From Eudorina sp. 2006-703-Eu-15 (taxonomy: Eukaryota; Chlorophyta; Chlorophyceae; Chlamydomonadales; Volvocaceae), in NCBI GenBank assembly GCA_003117195.1, contig BDSI01000170.1, positions 124,001-188,000 of the forward strand: a stretch of DNA of 64,000 bases, given 5' to 3'. Below the pieces are notes generated by a model that did no database searches, was not told the origin of the DNA, and worked only from the letters and a program-made list of their open reading frames with translations. This document shows, in pieces, positions 44,155 to 55,712 of the stretch (the first letter of the stretch is position 1; each line of letters begins with the position of its first letter). The position numbers were made by a program, and so were the translations under genes.

Positions 44155-44766
44155 GAGGGTGTTTACACTTAGGTTTACGGCGGCGGATTAGGCAAATATT
44201 AATCCAGCCCAATCGGCGTTAATCCAACGCTTAATCCTGCACGTGTTTACCAGGATGGAATTAAAGTGCAGATTAAGTACGGCGACAGGGAGAGCTCTTA
44301 TTTATGTGGGATACAGGGACACCAAGGTCAAAAGAAGTAATAATCTAGTATTGTGGTCTTAAGATGAGAGGCTGTGAGTAGCTGTTCGCCGTGGAGCGAC
44401 CCCGGCCTGCTGCATTGTCGTTGACCAGTTGGCCAAATGCAGATCCTTCAATTGCCGTTTTCAAAGATTATCCGAGTATGTATGAATTCAGTTTGGTCTG
44501 GTATGTGGCAGAAGTGGGCTAATCCTGAAAAGCCAATTTGCTACTCGGTCGCGACCAGGTAGCAAATTTTTGTCACCGAAATCACAAGATGACTACAGGA
44601 TTAATGTGCACATTTCACAATATGGTAATCCAAATATAATTCACGGGGAGCTCGTCCGTGCAAGTACAATGGTCACTAATCCCGCCACCCTAATTCGGGT
44701 TAATCCGTGAGCTTATGACCGATTAAGCTCTAATCCGCCACCTTAATCCTAAGTGTAAACACCCTC
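44155..44766. mobile_element. MITE-like element, 612 bp
   Basis: Terminal inverted repeats GAGGGTGTTTACACTTAGG extending with mismatches to GGCGGATTAG. Possible 3-bp target duplication ATA on both sides, which would fit a PIF/Harbinger-like origin. Interior has many GGATTAA/TTAATCC words and no frame. Confidence 0.75.
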
Positions 44767-44769
44767 ATA

Positions 44770-45110
44770 CTCGCAAATAGTCGTCATCATGATTTTGTCA
44801 CCAAAATAGCAGGCCACCAAACAGACAGACCTCATTTGTGGCACGGCTACACTCTGACACTACGTAGCGCATGCATGTAAGGCGGGCGCGTTTCTTGGCC
44901 TGCGTATGTACTTAGCTTTGATGGCGCCTGCATGTGCCTAATTAATTGGTTGCCTGCTTCAGCTTCACTCTACTTCCGTCGTTCGGCAACATCTGGCATC
45001 CCGTTATGCCCACCGACCCCCTAGGCCGGGCAACCTGGTGAAAAACGGCAGGCTAGCTAACGCTTCATTTCAAGCCATCCCATGGTTGAATAGTCGTCAT
45101 CATGCCATAT
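44770..45110. other. Non-coding spacer
   Basis: I see no gene, repeat or structure here. Confidence 0.4.
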
Positions 45111-45159
45111 AATAATTGCGATTAAATGTGAATTTAAACAAAAAGAAACCCCAACCCCA

Positions 45160-45720
45160 GAAACGAGCCCAGGCACACCCAGAAATACTCAATATTTTAC
45201 GTGGCGAGGTACCTGCATGGCAGTGGATGGAAGAGCTGAGACTGTGCGAGTACGCGCGGTAGCGCGGCCGCGCGGCCGCCAGGTGCAAAAGCAAGCAAAG
45301 TGTCTACGTGCGGCAAAACAGTATGCAACGGGGCAGCAGCACGGCGCGAATGACGCAGGTTGGCTGGGCGCGGAAGGGATGTGGCTGAGATGGCCGACGG
45401 TACGACGTGCCGTACCGCGGTACGGCATATAGGGAAGAAAGAGGGAACGAAGGTATGGCTCGGAGGGAGGGGTATGGGTGACAGGGTGGCGGGTCAAACC
45501 CCTGGAGCGGGGCACCCGCGGCGCGCGTCGCTGTGTACGGCCATAGATAGGTCGGGCGAGTTCGGGTGCGTGTGGCGCGGGCTGGAGGGCACGGCAGAGG
45601 GGCGGAGGTCAGGGCACGTAGGAGGCAAACCGTCACAAGTGACCGGCTCACCGGCACCACGGCCGGCCCGGCACTGAGACCGCATGCACGCCGCCGGGGG
45701 AGGCACTCACAAGACACCGG
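45160..45720 (-). repeat. Truncated copy of the 3' part of the YLDD reverse transcriptase element
   Basis: Collinear with 49740-50570: shares GGCACACCCAG, GGTACCTGCA, GCGCGGCCGCGC, a GTACGAC/GTACGGC cluster, GGGTGGCGGG, and a (G)CCGTC(A)CACA block near its right end. Contains only the non-coding part downstream of the RT frame, as expected for a 5'-truncated retrocopy. Confidence 0.6.
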
Positions 45721-45924
45721 GCATAGGCCCCGAGGTGACCCACGCCGTCGCACACACCCGCGTCCACGAGGACGTCAGGGCGCATGGCAGTCACAGAAAC
45801 CCAGACGGGGGGCGGTGTGTGTAGTGGCGTGGTGGAGGCGTGGGCGCGGGTAGTCGGGATCGGGATCGGGGTGCGCACTGGACAGTGAGCAATGAGATGT
45901 TTGAGTCGCCTACGACATCTTCGC

Positions 45925-45975
45925 CCTTTGGAGCGCCCCGTCGGGACTAAGTAAGCGTCCACCTTATAACGGATA
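45925..45975 (+). repeat. Dispersed tail repeat
   Basis: GGAGCGCCCCGTCGGGAC, then GTCCACCTTATAACGG and A/T-rich sequence. Matches the tails near 30.7, 36.95 and 59.5 kb. Confidence 0.55.
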
Positions 45976-45979
45976 CAAA

Positions 45980-47060
45980 TAAATAAATTATCGATTGCCC
46001 CGTATGGACGTACATACGTACGGCATACATAGGGGTTGACGCGCGGGCCGCTGCACCGACCACATGTGGCGCCAATGGGGCGCGCGGTCGGTTTAATTCG
46101 ATGAGCGCTTCACCCCCCCGGCGTCTTAGCAGCCAGCTGCCGCCGTACGTGCAACCTAACCAATGCAAATAAGCCAGACGGCCCCTCACTGCCTCGCTCA
46201 CCCCGCCGGTCCTTGCTTCAGCGCACGGAATAAATACCATGTGCTCTATCAAGCAAGCAAACCCCCAGCCGCTGCGTGCACCGGCCACATGTGCCTTCAT
46301 TCCAACCCCCGCCGCCGGTACGACAGGTCGTCAGAAGGGACCGCAAGGGCGGGGAAAGGCGGGGGTGCAGAAGCACGCGGCGCGGACGCGGGCGTGGAGG
46401 GCGGTGCAGCGCGAGTGAGGACGCCCCGCTGCCCGGACCGACTGGATGGTGTGCGCAAGTAATGAATGACGTCAGCTGGCTTACGTACCGTACGCACCTC
46501 ACCCATACACCAATCCGTTCGTAATAATGTGTGCGTCTCCACCGCTTAGTAGATATCTTACACGCACACGCCGGCATCACGCACCCACACTGCTGCAACG
46601 CCTGCCTTTGCCGCCCCCCCCGCCCTATCTACCTGCGTGCATGCGCCCAGCTAGCTAGCTCGCCTTTTCTCATCTCGTCTCGGCACCCGCGCACATATCC
46701 CTCTCCATTCCCCCAAGCATCAGCCAACACCGACCGGTGATCGATCGATGAGTAATGCGCGCTTCCTCCCTGCCTGCCGGTATCCTCCCCGCCCGGTATA
46801 CATCCCCCGGTGGTCTTCTTCATCATCCGAGGCACGCATGAGGATAGATATGTAGACTGGCAGGGCCGTCAGCGAAAACAGCGAGCCGAGCTGCTGCTGT
46901 TCGGGTGGGCTCCGCGCATGCTCGCTGAACCCACACAGCTGCCTGTCTGTGCATCTATCCGTCGCCCCCACGCAGACCCGCCCCCACTCGTTGGCTAGCT
47001 ACAGACGTTCCTCCGTTCTCGCTCCGAGGAACCTCTTCCTCCTTCCTCCCAACTAACGGA
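45980..47060. other. Intergenic stretch 3' of the RING gene
   Basis: No convincing frame on either strand. Presumably includes the RING gene 3' untranslated region. No repeat recognised. Confidence 0.35.
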
Positions 47061-47066
47061 GCTATG

Positions 47067-47315
47067 CTACAACATTGACCCCGACATCGCCGCCGCGGCG
47101 GCGCCGGCGGCGTCCGCCGTTTGCAGTTCCGTCTGCCTCTCCGGGAAGGCCCACCGACAGACGGGGCAGGTGGTGTGGGCGGCCAGCCAGGGGGTGATGC
47201 AGGGGGTGCAGAAGGCGTGCGCGCAGGGCAGGGTGGTGACGGAGGTGCGGCCGGGGGAAAACTTGTCCAGGCAGATGTGGCACTGCTGGGAGGCGTCGGA
47301 GCGGCCGGCGGTGTG
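47067..47315 (-). CDS. RING-finger (C3HC4) protein, C-terminal exon
   Basis: 82 codons plus TAG. After acceptor CCCGCAG the frame reads to QCHICLDKF, then LPCAHAFCTPC and TCPVC. This gives the eight metal ligands C-x2-C, C-x-H-x2-C-x2-C, C-x2-C of a RING domain. RING proteins of this size are usually E3 ubiquitin ligases recruiting an E2; substrate unknown. The RING lies at the very C-terminus, as is common for small plant and algal RING proteins. Confidence 0.75.
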   Translation of the reverse strand, partial: HTAGRSDASQQCHICLDKFSPGRTSVTTLPCAHAFCTPCITPWLAAHTTCPVCRWAFPERQTELQTADAAGAAAAAMSGSML

Positions 47316-47818
47316 CTGCGGGTAGCGTAGGTGGGTAGGCAGGCAGGTGCGGACGACGGCGGGACCCAGGTGGGGTGCATAGCAGTCAGGGGGTGGGAGC
47401 GAGGGGCGGGGTGGGGTGGGGGCGCGGCAGGAGTCAAGAGGGGAACGGGCACAGGGAGGGGCGGGAGGACAGCTGCGGCGGCGGAGTGCCTTGCCTTGCT
47501 TTGCCTAAGTCCTGCGTGCCCCATTGCTGTACGTCCCAATTGTCCTATGGGGCACGAGACGCTCCTCGCTGGGTCACCTCGCCTATTGATACGGATGTCC
47601 CGTCTGTACGTCCGTACGGAGACCCATCCGGCGCCAATGACCGTTCCAATGTGTGGGACCACATAACGATGCGGCCAATCGCGTGACTGCTGCCCGATGG
47701 CCACGGAACTTCCCCGCCCTATTCATGTCGGGTCGGCCAACAGGAATTGAACGATAGGATGGGGATCACCGATACCCGTACGTATTATACGGCCGTACTA
47801 CCGTACTACCGTACTTAC

Positions 47819-48348
47819 GGCACGAACTCATGCGTAGCCCGCCTTGTATCTGTTCCCGCCCCGGACTCGCACGCAATCACCCTCTCCGGACAGCCCCCTC
47901 CCCCGCCGTCGCCGCCGCCCCCGCCCCCGCCACCCACCACCGGCAGCCCGCGAGCCACCTCCGGCTTCACCACCCGCCGCATCCGCCCCTCGTCCAGCGC
48001 CAACAGCTGCTCGTACTCGTACGACAGCCCGGGCCGCCCGCCGTCGCTGCCGGCGGCGGCGGCCGACAGGGGCTGAACAAGCATGCCCCCGCCGCCGCCG
48101 ATACCTCCGCCGCTGCCGGCGCCTCCGTCGATACCTCCGCCGCGGCCGTACTGCTCCAGGGCGAGGACCCACTGGACAAGGGGCAGTCGGGTCAGGTGTC
48201 CGTCGGCTGGGTCGGGGGCCACTCGGGGGGAGGAGAGGAGGCGGCTGGACCGGGGGTGGGAGACCCTGTTGCGCCCGCCACCTCCGCCATCTCCGCCACC
48301 CCCGCCGCCCCCATCGAAGGGGTGATGGAAGGCGGCGTCTCGAAGCAT
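47819..48348 (-). CDS. Likely upstream exon of the RING-finger gene
   Basis: An open frame ending at a strong donor GTAAGTACGG (47818). It is Gly-rich and contains GLSYEYEQLLALDEGRM, which resembles the 'YEELLALGE' segment that precedes the RING in many plant and algal RING proteins. Its phase (2) does not match the RING exon directly, so an intermediate exon or another donor is needed. Confidence 0.45.
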
Positions 48349-48388
48349 GAGATGCGCCTGCGGGGCGTGGGGTGAGGATTGGGCGCGT

Positions 48389-48740
48389 GGGTGGGTGGGT
48401 GGGTGGGTGGGTGGGTGGGTGGGTGGGTGGGGTGGGTGGGTGGGTGGGTGGGTGGGTGGGTGGGTGGGTGGGTGGGTGGGTGGGTGGGTGGGTGGGTGGT
48501 GGGTGGGTGGGTGGGTGGGTGGTGGGTGGGTGGGTGGGTGGGTGGGTGGGTGGGTGGGTGGGTGGGTGGGTGGGTGGGTGGGTGGGTGGGTGGGTGGGTG
48601 GGTGGTGGGTGGGTGGGTGGGTGGGTGGGTGGGTGGGTGGTGGGTGGGTGGGTGGGTGGGTGGGTGGGTGGGTGGGTGGGTGGGTGGGTGGGTGGGTGGG
48701 TGGGTGGTGGGTGGGTGGGTGGGTGGGTGGGTGGGTGGGT
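48389..48740. repeat. (GGGT)n microsatellite, about 350 bp
   Basis: Almost pure GGGT/TGGG with scattered GGT slips. G-rich on the plus strand. Capable of G-quadruplex formation. Confidence 0.95.
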
Positions 48741-49001
48741 ATGGATTGGGGAACCGATACGTGGCACAGGAGTCAATACGCGACCCAAGTTACTTACCAT
48801 ACATACCTGAATTGTGCGCTCACCGTTACCTCGGGCGACCGCGTCGCCGCCGGACCCATCCCGGGGTGGGGGGGGGTATGGATTGGGGAACCGATACGTG
48901 GCACAGGAGTCAATACGCGACCCAAGTTACTTACCATACATACCTGAATTGTGCGCTCACCGTTACCTCGGGCGACCGCGTCGCCGCCGGACCCATCCCG
49001 G
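48741..49001. repeat. Two tandem copies of a 124-bp block
   Basis: Copies start at 48741 and 48878 (ATGGATTGGGGAACCG) and end in CCGGACCCATCCCGG. They are near-identical and separated by about 13 bp of G. Confidence 0.92.
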
Positions 49002-49539
49002 ACCAACCAACACGCGACAGCACGAGGACGGACCACACCCCAGACAGCACAAATTATCGAGAACGTAGTACTCACCTGCGCAAATGGGACGAAACGCGGA
49101 CGGACGGCGAGGCGAACGGAAGATGTGAGTTGCAACAAAGGGCGGACAAACGGCAGGCAAAGGCAAAGGTTAAATTAAAGAGAAAAAAGAAGAAAAGAGC
49201 ACGCAAACCCGGCGGCGACGCGGCGAAAGAGGGTGGGTCCAGGAAACGGTAGACGGAAATAGCAATGGGGGGGTGGGGGGGCGGATTGGGTTTGCAGGCT
49301 GCTGGTTTGGGGGGAAGGGGAGGTCGAGGCCTGGGGATGCGCCTGAACCCGCACGTGGGGTTGACTGTCCGGGGGGACTTGGCAGGTGGGGTGCGTGTAC
49401 GGCATTCCGGGGCTGGCGAAGGCAAGGGGGGAGGGGAAAGGAAATCTGTAGACATACGCAAACTGCGCTGCTGCCCGAGGCGGGGGAGGGGGACAATGGG
49501 GGTTGTCCCGTCAGTCCAATCCGCAGTGCCTCCTGGGGG

Positions 49540-49712
49540 CCGGTCAGGTCGGGGTGGTCAGGTCGGGGTGGTCAGGTCGGGGTGGTCAGGTCGGGCCGGT
49601 CAGGTCGGGGTGGTCAGGTCGGGGTGGTCAGGTCGGGGTGGTCAGGTCAGGCCGGTCAGGTCGGGGTGGTCAGGTCGGGGTGGTCAGGTCGGGGTGGTCA
49701 GGTCGGGGTTAA
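49540..49712. repeat. 14-bp minisatellite (GGTCAGGTCGGGGT)n
   Basis: About 12 head-to-tail units, a few with GGCC in place of GGGG. Repetitive Gly/Arg/Ser frames here are artefacts. Confidence 0.92.
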
Positions 49713-49734
49713 ATTGAAAAAATAAATAAACCCG

Positions 49735-50632
49735 TAGAACGAACCCGGGCACACCCAGCATAACGCAGTATACTTACGGGGTGCGGTACCTGCAGAGCAA
49801 ACGAAAAGATAGAGACCGCGCGCGGGCGCGTGGCGGCGCGGCCGCGCTGCCGCAGTGCCACAACAAGCAAACTGCGAACCCAACCCAACCCGGAAAGGAC
49901 AGATACGTTACCGACCTGTGGTGGTAGACGGAGTAGCCGCGCCGCGAGCGATGTCCAGGGCCATGGCGATGCAGGGAGGGAAGCCGAGGAACGGAGTGAG
50001 CGAGGGTGGCAACGATTGCGAAGAATGACAAAAGCAAACATCAGAAAGAAGGCAGTATGCGAGAATGGCGGGGCGGCAGCGCGGCGCGAAAGAGGACAGG
50101 GCGGACGAGGGGAAGTGGGATATGGGACGGGGACGGGAGGCCGTACGACATGTACGGCATGTACGACAGGAGGAGTAAGCATGGGGCAGGGACACGGGAA
50201 CGGACGACCGGGTGGCGGGCCACGTTCGGGATATGGCTCCCCACCGTGCCCGGTCGTAGCGGGGCAGCCCCGGCATGTGGGGTGCCGCGTGGTGGCGCGC
50301 CTAGGGCGGTCGGGCGGGCTGTGATGGGTACGGGAGGTGCGGGGTGAGGTGCCGTGGGGGGGGGGAGAGGGGCGGGGAGGCGAAGACGTCGTAACGGTTA
50401 CAGGTGTGGGGGGGGCGACACGGCCGGGCCGGCCCGGAGGCCGCGCGCCGGAAGGTACTCTCACACGAAACCCGACGCCGGCCCGGAGGGCGTACGCAAG
50501 CGAAACCCAGCAGGGGCCCGAAGCCGACCCGCGCCGTCACACAGACCCACGCCGTCACACAGCAGCGCCCGTTGGAACGTTGAGGGGATAGCCGCCGACG
50601 CCCCGCTGGTGCGGGGGCGAAGGAGCGGGCGG
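49735..50632 (-). mobile_element. Non-coding 3' part of the YLDD reverse transcriptase element
   Basis: Directly downstream (minus strand) of the RT stop codon, ending at an A/T-rich TTTATTTATTTTTTC. A diverged copy lies at 45160-45720. Confidence 0.55.
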
Positions 50633-53560
50633 TCAGGGGCCGGGGGCGGGCGGGGCGGCGGGGGGATTGCGCAGGTGGGTGTGGACGACCGCCAGCATAT
50701 CCTTGGGGGTGGAGCGTCGCGCGAAGTAGAAGGTCTGGGGGACGGCCGCCAGCAGGTTGACGAACTGGGCGAGGAGGTGCTTGCGCGGGTAGCCTTGGGC
50801 AACGAGGGCGCGGATGAGGAGGGCGATTTCGGCACAGAAATTATCGGGGCAGGAGATGACCCGCCGAAGGCGGTGGAACTGGCCCGTGAAGATGTTGCGC
50901 TTGCAGGCCTCGTTGACGTTGGAGTCGCGGGCGACAAAGCGGGAGAGGTGGACGCTGGCGAAGGCGGGTTGCAAGCGTTTGTCGTAAAGTTGGGTGAGGT
51001 AGCGGCGGCAGCCAGCGTGGGGGCTGTGAACGAGGAGGATGTCCAGGAAGGGGATGGAGCCGGCGGGGAGGTGGTCATGGCGTTGCGGGGTGACGGAGAG
51101 CTCGGGCGGGTAGATGCCGTGGAGGTTGCCAGTAACCGTGGCGCGGGAGAGGTAGGCGCCGATGTAGGGGTTGTGCAGGGAGAGGAGGTCATCGAGATAG
51201 CGGAGGGAGTACTGGAAACGGGTGAGGATAGCTTTCTCGGCTGGGGTGACGTGGGGTTGGTGGCGTTGCAGCAGGAAGCAGTATTCATACCAGGCGAGGA
51301 ACAGGTTAGCGATGAAGGGGGCGGCGGAGATACCCATGGGGATGCCCTTGACCTGGCGGACCAGCGCGGGGCCGAAGGCGATGAAGGTGGAGACGAGAAG
51401 GGAGTCGAGGACGAGCTGGAAGTCGGTGAGGGTAAAGACGCGGGTGGCGGTGCGGTCCCGGATCCGACAGCGGGGGCCAGGGGAGGCGGCGTGGAAGGTG
51501 ACGGTGTGGCGAGGCTTGTCGGTAGGGCGGTGGGGCGGCGGGTCGGTGGTGGTGACGCGGATGTAGGGGGTGGTGGCAAGGCAAGCGGCGAGGAGGTCGC
51601 GCAGGGCGGTGCAGAGCAGGGCGTGGGGAAGGTTGGTGTAGAGGCGTTCGAAGTCGACGGCGAGAGGCGGTGGGCCGCCGGTGGCGCCCCGGGCGACGTA
51701 CTGCCGTGCGTTGAAGGTGTCGACGAGGCGGGTGACGGCGCGGGAGGAGAAGCACATCCAGGGTTGCGTGCCGGGAAGGCGGTCGCGCCAGAGGGCATCG
51801 AAGGAGGGGACGGCGGCGCGCAAGACGGCGGTGACGAGGTCGCTGAGCGCGGTGGCGGGGCAGGCTTGGGAGCACGCAAGGAAGCGCATGGTCGGGGGCG
51901 ACTTGTGCATTTTGAGGGTGCCGGCGTAGTAGGCGGGTGGGCGGTGGGCGTCGAGGGAGAGCTGCCAGGGCGCGAGGCGGGCGTTGTGGTGTTGGAAGTG
52001 TTCGTGCATCGCGGCGGCGGTGGTGGGCTGGTAGTATCGGGGGGGTTCGGCGGTGTCTGGGGGCCCGGCGGCGGCGGCGTCGGGGGCGGGGGGGCGGCGG
52101 TCGGGCAGCGGGGGCGGCGTCGGGGGTGGGCGGTGCGGGAGCGACGGGGGGAGGGGGTGGAGGTGGGGGTGGGGGAGCGGGCAGCGGCGAGATGGCGACG
52201 GCGGGCAACGGAGGTGGTGCGGGAGCGACGGGGGGAGGGGGTGGGGGTGGGGGGGCGGGCGGCTGCGGGGCGGCGACGGCGGGGAACGGAGGCGGGGCGG
52301 GAGCGACGACGGGAGGGGGCGGAGGGGGCGGGGCGGCGCCGGGGGCTTGGGCGGGGGGCGAGGGCGGGACGGCGAAGGTGTCGTGAAGGTGCAGGTCGCG
52401 CATACATTTCTCGGCGTAGAGCTTGGCGCACACGAGCTGAAAGGTAGCGGAGCTTTTGTCGGTGACGGTGATGACGAAGCCGCGGGCGGCGCGGCGGAGG
52501 GCGGTGAGGTCGGCAGCAGATAGGACGGGCCAGTCGAAGCGGTACGTGCCGGCGTGGGCATCAATGGCGCGGCCGATGGCGGCGACGAACGAAGGCGTTG
52601 ACCCACGCGGGGTAGGCGGCGCCGGACAGCCCGGAACGGGCGGCCAGGCGAGTGGCGTAGGTGAGGGCGTGGACATGGACGTCAGCGAGGAGGGCGGCCC
52701 GGGCGGGGACGGGTTGGTGGGGCCGGTAGCGGGCGCCGTTGTCCCGGAAGGGCGCCAGAGCAGGTGGTAGGGCGGTGTAGGGGACGGTGGACATGACGTG
52801 GGGGATGCCGGGGGGACAGAGGGCGGGAAAGCGGTGGCAAGCGCAGGGGCGAGCGGGGTCGACGAGGCGGGCATAATCGGCGTGGGTCAGATTGCGGGCG
52901 ATGTGGGCGTAGTTGCAGAAGAGGCGGTGTAGCGCGACGCCGGCGGTCCAGTGGAGGGCGGGGCGGGGGGTGCCGAAGGGGGAGGGCGGAGGCAACGGCG
53001 GGGTCTTGCAGGGCCGCGTGGACGGCGGCGACGGGGAGGAGCTGGCGCAGCGCGTTGGGCAACCACAGCTTGGCGGAGAGGTCGGGGGGCCCGGCGCGGC
53101 GCGTGCGGGCGTCGATGGCGGTGGCGAGGGGGACGATGAGGGCGGCCAGAAACTCCGGTTGTAGGCGGGGAAGTGGGTGGCGTAGGCGGGGAGGAGGTGG
53201 AGGGTGCGGATGTGGTAGGCTTGGAAGGTGGAGGTGGGAAGGGGGCTATGGGCCTGCCAGAGGTCTCGTAGGTGTAGGAGGCGGCGCCGGATATCGCGGC
53301 ATGCATACCAGCGCTTGGAGGGCACCGGCGCCGAAGGGGACGTTGGGGAGGTCGGCGGCGACGGTGTGCGCTTCGAGGGCAACGTTGAGGCCGGGCTGGC
53401 CAGCAGTACGTAGGGTGCGCAGGCGCTGGACCCAGACCATTTCAACTTGAGCGGCAACGCGTCGGAAGCGACGGGAGTTGGCGGCCACACCCGTGATGTA
53501 TTGAAGGGGGAGGACGAAAATCCCGTCCGGGCCGTTGGACCAGATGTGGTGATGGAAGGT
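50633..53560 (-). pseudogene. Reverse transcriptase element, YLDD class (Penelope-like?), frame-broken
   Basis: The main frame (stop at 50633, usable to about 52000) carries RT motifs in order: LKMHKSPPTMR; motif A AVDFERLYTNLPH (about 51650); motif B KGIPMGISAAPFIANLFL (about 51320); motif C RYLDDLLS (about 51190); then SIPFLDILLVHS and a C-terminal thumb-like segment. The upstream part needs two frame changes: FVITVTDKSSATF and LVCAKLYAEKC at 52400-52500 lie in a second frame, and HADYARLVDPARPCACHRF at 52800-52860 in a third. LYTN at motif A and an upstream DK...Y segment recall Penelope-like RTs. No GIY-YIG endonuclease is visible. A different non-LTR class is possible. Confidence 0.7.
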
Positions 53561-53769
53561 GGGGGAGGGGCTCGGAGAGCCACATGGGCACCCGGGGGGG
53601 GGGGGGGGGAGTTCCTACTCCCCGGGGGGGGGGGCGGGGGCCGGGTACGAGGTCGGGAGAGCGACGCGGTTGTCAGTCTGCCACCTCGCTCGCTCGCTGG
53701 TATCCCGCGCTCACTATCAACCAATCACCCAGCTCTCCCCCCCGTCCCCCCATCCAATCCCCCCCCCAG

Positions 53770-54018
53770 GTCCGCGGCGACGCCTTCCTGGGCCGCCTGT
53801 TCGACAACGACGACGCCTTCGTGCGACTGGACCTGCGGCTGGCGGAGGTTACCTCGGGGGCGCCCTGGGTGGCGGCGGCGGCGGGGCAGGCGGCGGCGAG
53901 GTGGCGGCAGGGCGACCGGGCGGCGGACTTCCTGGCGGGGGTGGGGGGGCAGCGGCAGAGGCAACAGCAGCAGCAACAGCAGCAGCAGAAGGGACAGCAG
54001 GGGAAGCCCTCGGCCACG
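53770..54018 (+). CDS. TPR protein gene, exon with polyQ
   Basis: 83 codons, acceptor CCCCCCCAG, donor ACG|GTGAGC, phase 0. Begins VRGDAFLGRLFDNDDAFVRL, includes RWRQGDRAADFL and a Q-rich run encoded by CAG. Grouped with the TPR exons downstream by strand, phase and composition. Earlier exons not found; the RT element abuts it on the left. Confidence 0.5.
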
Positions 54019-55094
54019 GTGAGCGGACAGCTGCGCGCGTTGCAGTCCGGCCCTGGCCGAAACCACTCCCTAAGGGGGGGTGGTGCAGGGGACGTTCGTC
54101 TTGGGATGTTGGGAACGAGTCGCCCGGACCGGTTCCGGGTCAGAGGAGTGGGGCCTCGCGCGCGGTGGGGGGGAGCCCGTGCAGGGCACACGGTGCTAGG
54201 GCAGATCAGGGGGAGGCTGAGTGGTTGGGCGGCGGCGGATGGGGGGTGGGGGATGGGCGATGAGGGGGAGAGTTGCGTCGAAGTGGATCAGAGGGAAGGG
54301 GCCCGGTCTGGTCCGTGTGTCTTGGGCAATCGCAACCAACCGTTCGCGCCAGGTAGGCCGCTCGGCAGTTTGCTTCTGCTTCAGCGGCATGTCGCCAAGG
54401 GAATCTGTGATTAGTGTTCGTACGACAGCCCGCAGGCAGGGAGCCAGACACGATTGTGCGCCTTTGCAAGCAGAGCGTGTATATCCCACCCGACCCCTAC
54501 CCCGACCCCGACCCCGCCCCCGACTCCGGCCCGCCCGCCCCCTCCCTCCCCCCTCTCCGCCCCCATCCCCCAAATCAGTTGGAGCCGACGTTCTCCGCCT
54601 CCCACATCCTGCACCCCAGCCCCCACCCCACCTCCCCTGAGTTCTCGTTGGGAAATCCTCACCCCCGCCCCCGCCCCCACCCCCGCCCCCACCCCCACCC
54701 CCACCCCAACCAATCTGATAGTCAGCGCAATACGTCGTTGCCTGGCACCTCGCTGTGCCTCTCCCCCAAAGCCCAAACCCCCTCCCCAAACGTTATCCCC
54801 TCCCCACACACCCCACCTCGCTCCTGCCACCGGCAGACTGGGCGCAGCGTGAGGAGGAGGAGGAGGAGGAGGTGGCAACAGGGCCACTCAATCCCCAACC
54901 TCAACCCCCAATCACATAACCTCTCCATCGGATGTATCCGTCCCGAGAACGACATCCCCACCCCACCCCCGCCCCAAACCCCCACCCCACCCCTCCTACA
55001 GTTCCCCCCCATCTCGCTATACCCCAAACCCAAGCCCGAGAACCCAAACCCAAACCCGAACCCCGTTCCTCCACCCCACCTCTCCTACACACAG
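54019..55094. other. Intron of the TPR gene
   Basis: GC-rich with long pyrimidine tracts and a (CCCCCGCCCCCA)n-like run near 54660-54710. No exon recognised. Confidence 0.4.
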
Positions 55095-55292
55095 GTCCGC
55101 GAGCTGAGCCCCGCCGAGGTGGCGAAGGAGGCGGGTAACGCCCGCGTCAAGTGCGGGGACTGGTCGGCCGCAGTGGCCCACTACACCGCCTCCCTGGAGC
55201 TGGACCCGGACATGACGGCCGCCGCCAACAACCGGGCGCTGGCGCTGCTGAGGATGGGGCGGCACGGAGAGGCGGAGGCGGACTGCTCCCGG
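55095..55292 (+). CDS. TPR protein gene, exon encoding two TPR helix pairs
   Basis: 66 codons, acceptor ACACAG, donor CGG|GTGGGT, phase 0. Contains AKEAGNARVKCGDWSAAVAH, then YTASLELDPD and NNRALALLRMGRHGEAEADC. This is the TPR pattern (K..GN..(F/V)K.G.(W/Y)..A...Y, NRA...L..) of the RPAP3/SPAG1/UNC45/TOM34 group, which bind Hsp70/Hsp90 tails. A co-chaperone role is inferred from the family. Confidence 0.72.
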
Positions 55293-55424
55293 GTGGGTGC
55301 CGTACATCTCTCTCACATGGGGGCGGGGGCTGGGAAGGTGTGCGCGTATGGGTTGCTGGGGCTGGGGGGTAGGGCTGGGGTTAGGCGGTGTTGAAAGGGA
55401 ACCGGCGAGGTCGCCCGCACGCTG

Positions 55425-55579
55425 TGTTTGGCGGCACGCTGTGTATGGCGGCACGTGTGTATGGCGGCACGTGTGTATGGCGGCACGTGTGTATGGCGGC
55501 ACGTGTGTATGGCGGCACGTGTGTATGGCGGCACGTGTGTATGGCGGCACGTGTGTTTGGCGGCACGTGTGTATGGCGG
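55425..55579. repeat. 16-bp minisatellite (TATGGCGGCACGTGTG)n
   Basis: About nine units in the intron between the second and third TPR exons. Confidence 0.92.
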
Positions 55580-55611
55580 CGCCGATTGGGGGCTGGGGGG
55601 GGGGGAGTTGT

Positions 55612-55712
55612 CTGATGGTGATGGTGATGGTGATGATGATGGTGATGATGATGGTGATGATGATGGTGATGGTGATGGTGATGATGATGGTGATGGTGAT
55701 GGTGATGGTGAT
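55612..55712. repeat. (GATGGT/GATGAT)n microsatellite
   Basis: About 100 bp of ATG-phased trinucleotide/hexanucleotide repeat. The polyHis and Met/Val frames are artefacts. Confidence 0.92.

Noticed and set aside
48192..49252. Frames of pure His/Pro/Thr or Gly/Trp/Val repeats
   Set aside because: Translation of (GGGT)n; no start context or domain.
50354..52447. 697-codon plus-strand frame opposite the reverse transcriptase
   Set aside because: Antisense shadow of a GC-rich coding frame; the minus strand has the RT motifs, this one has none.
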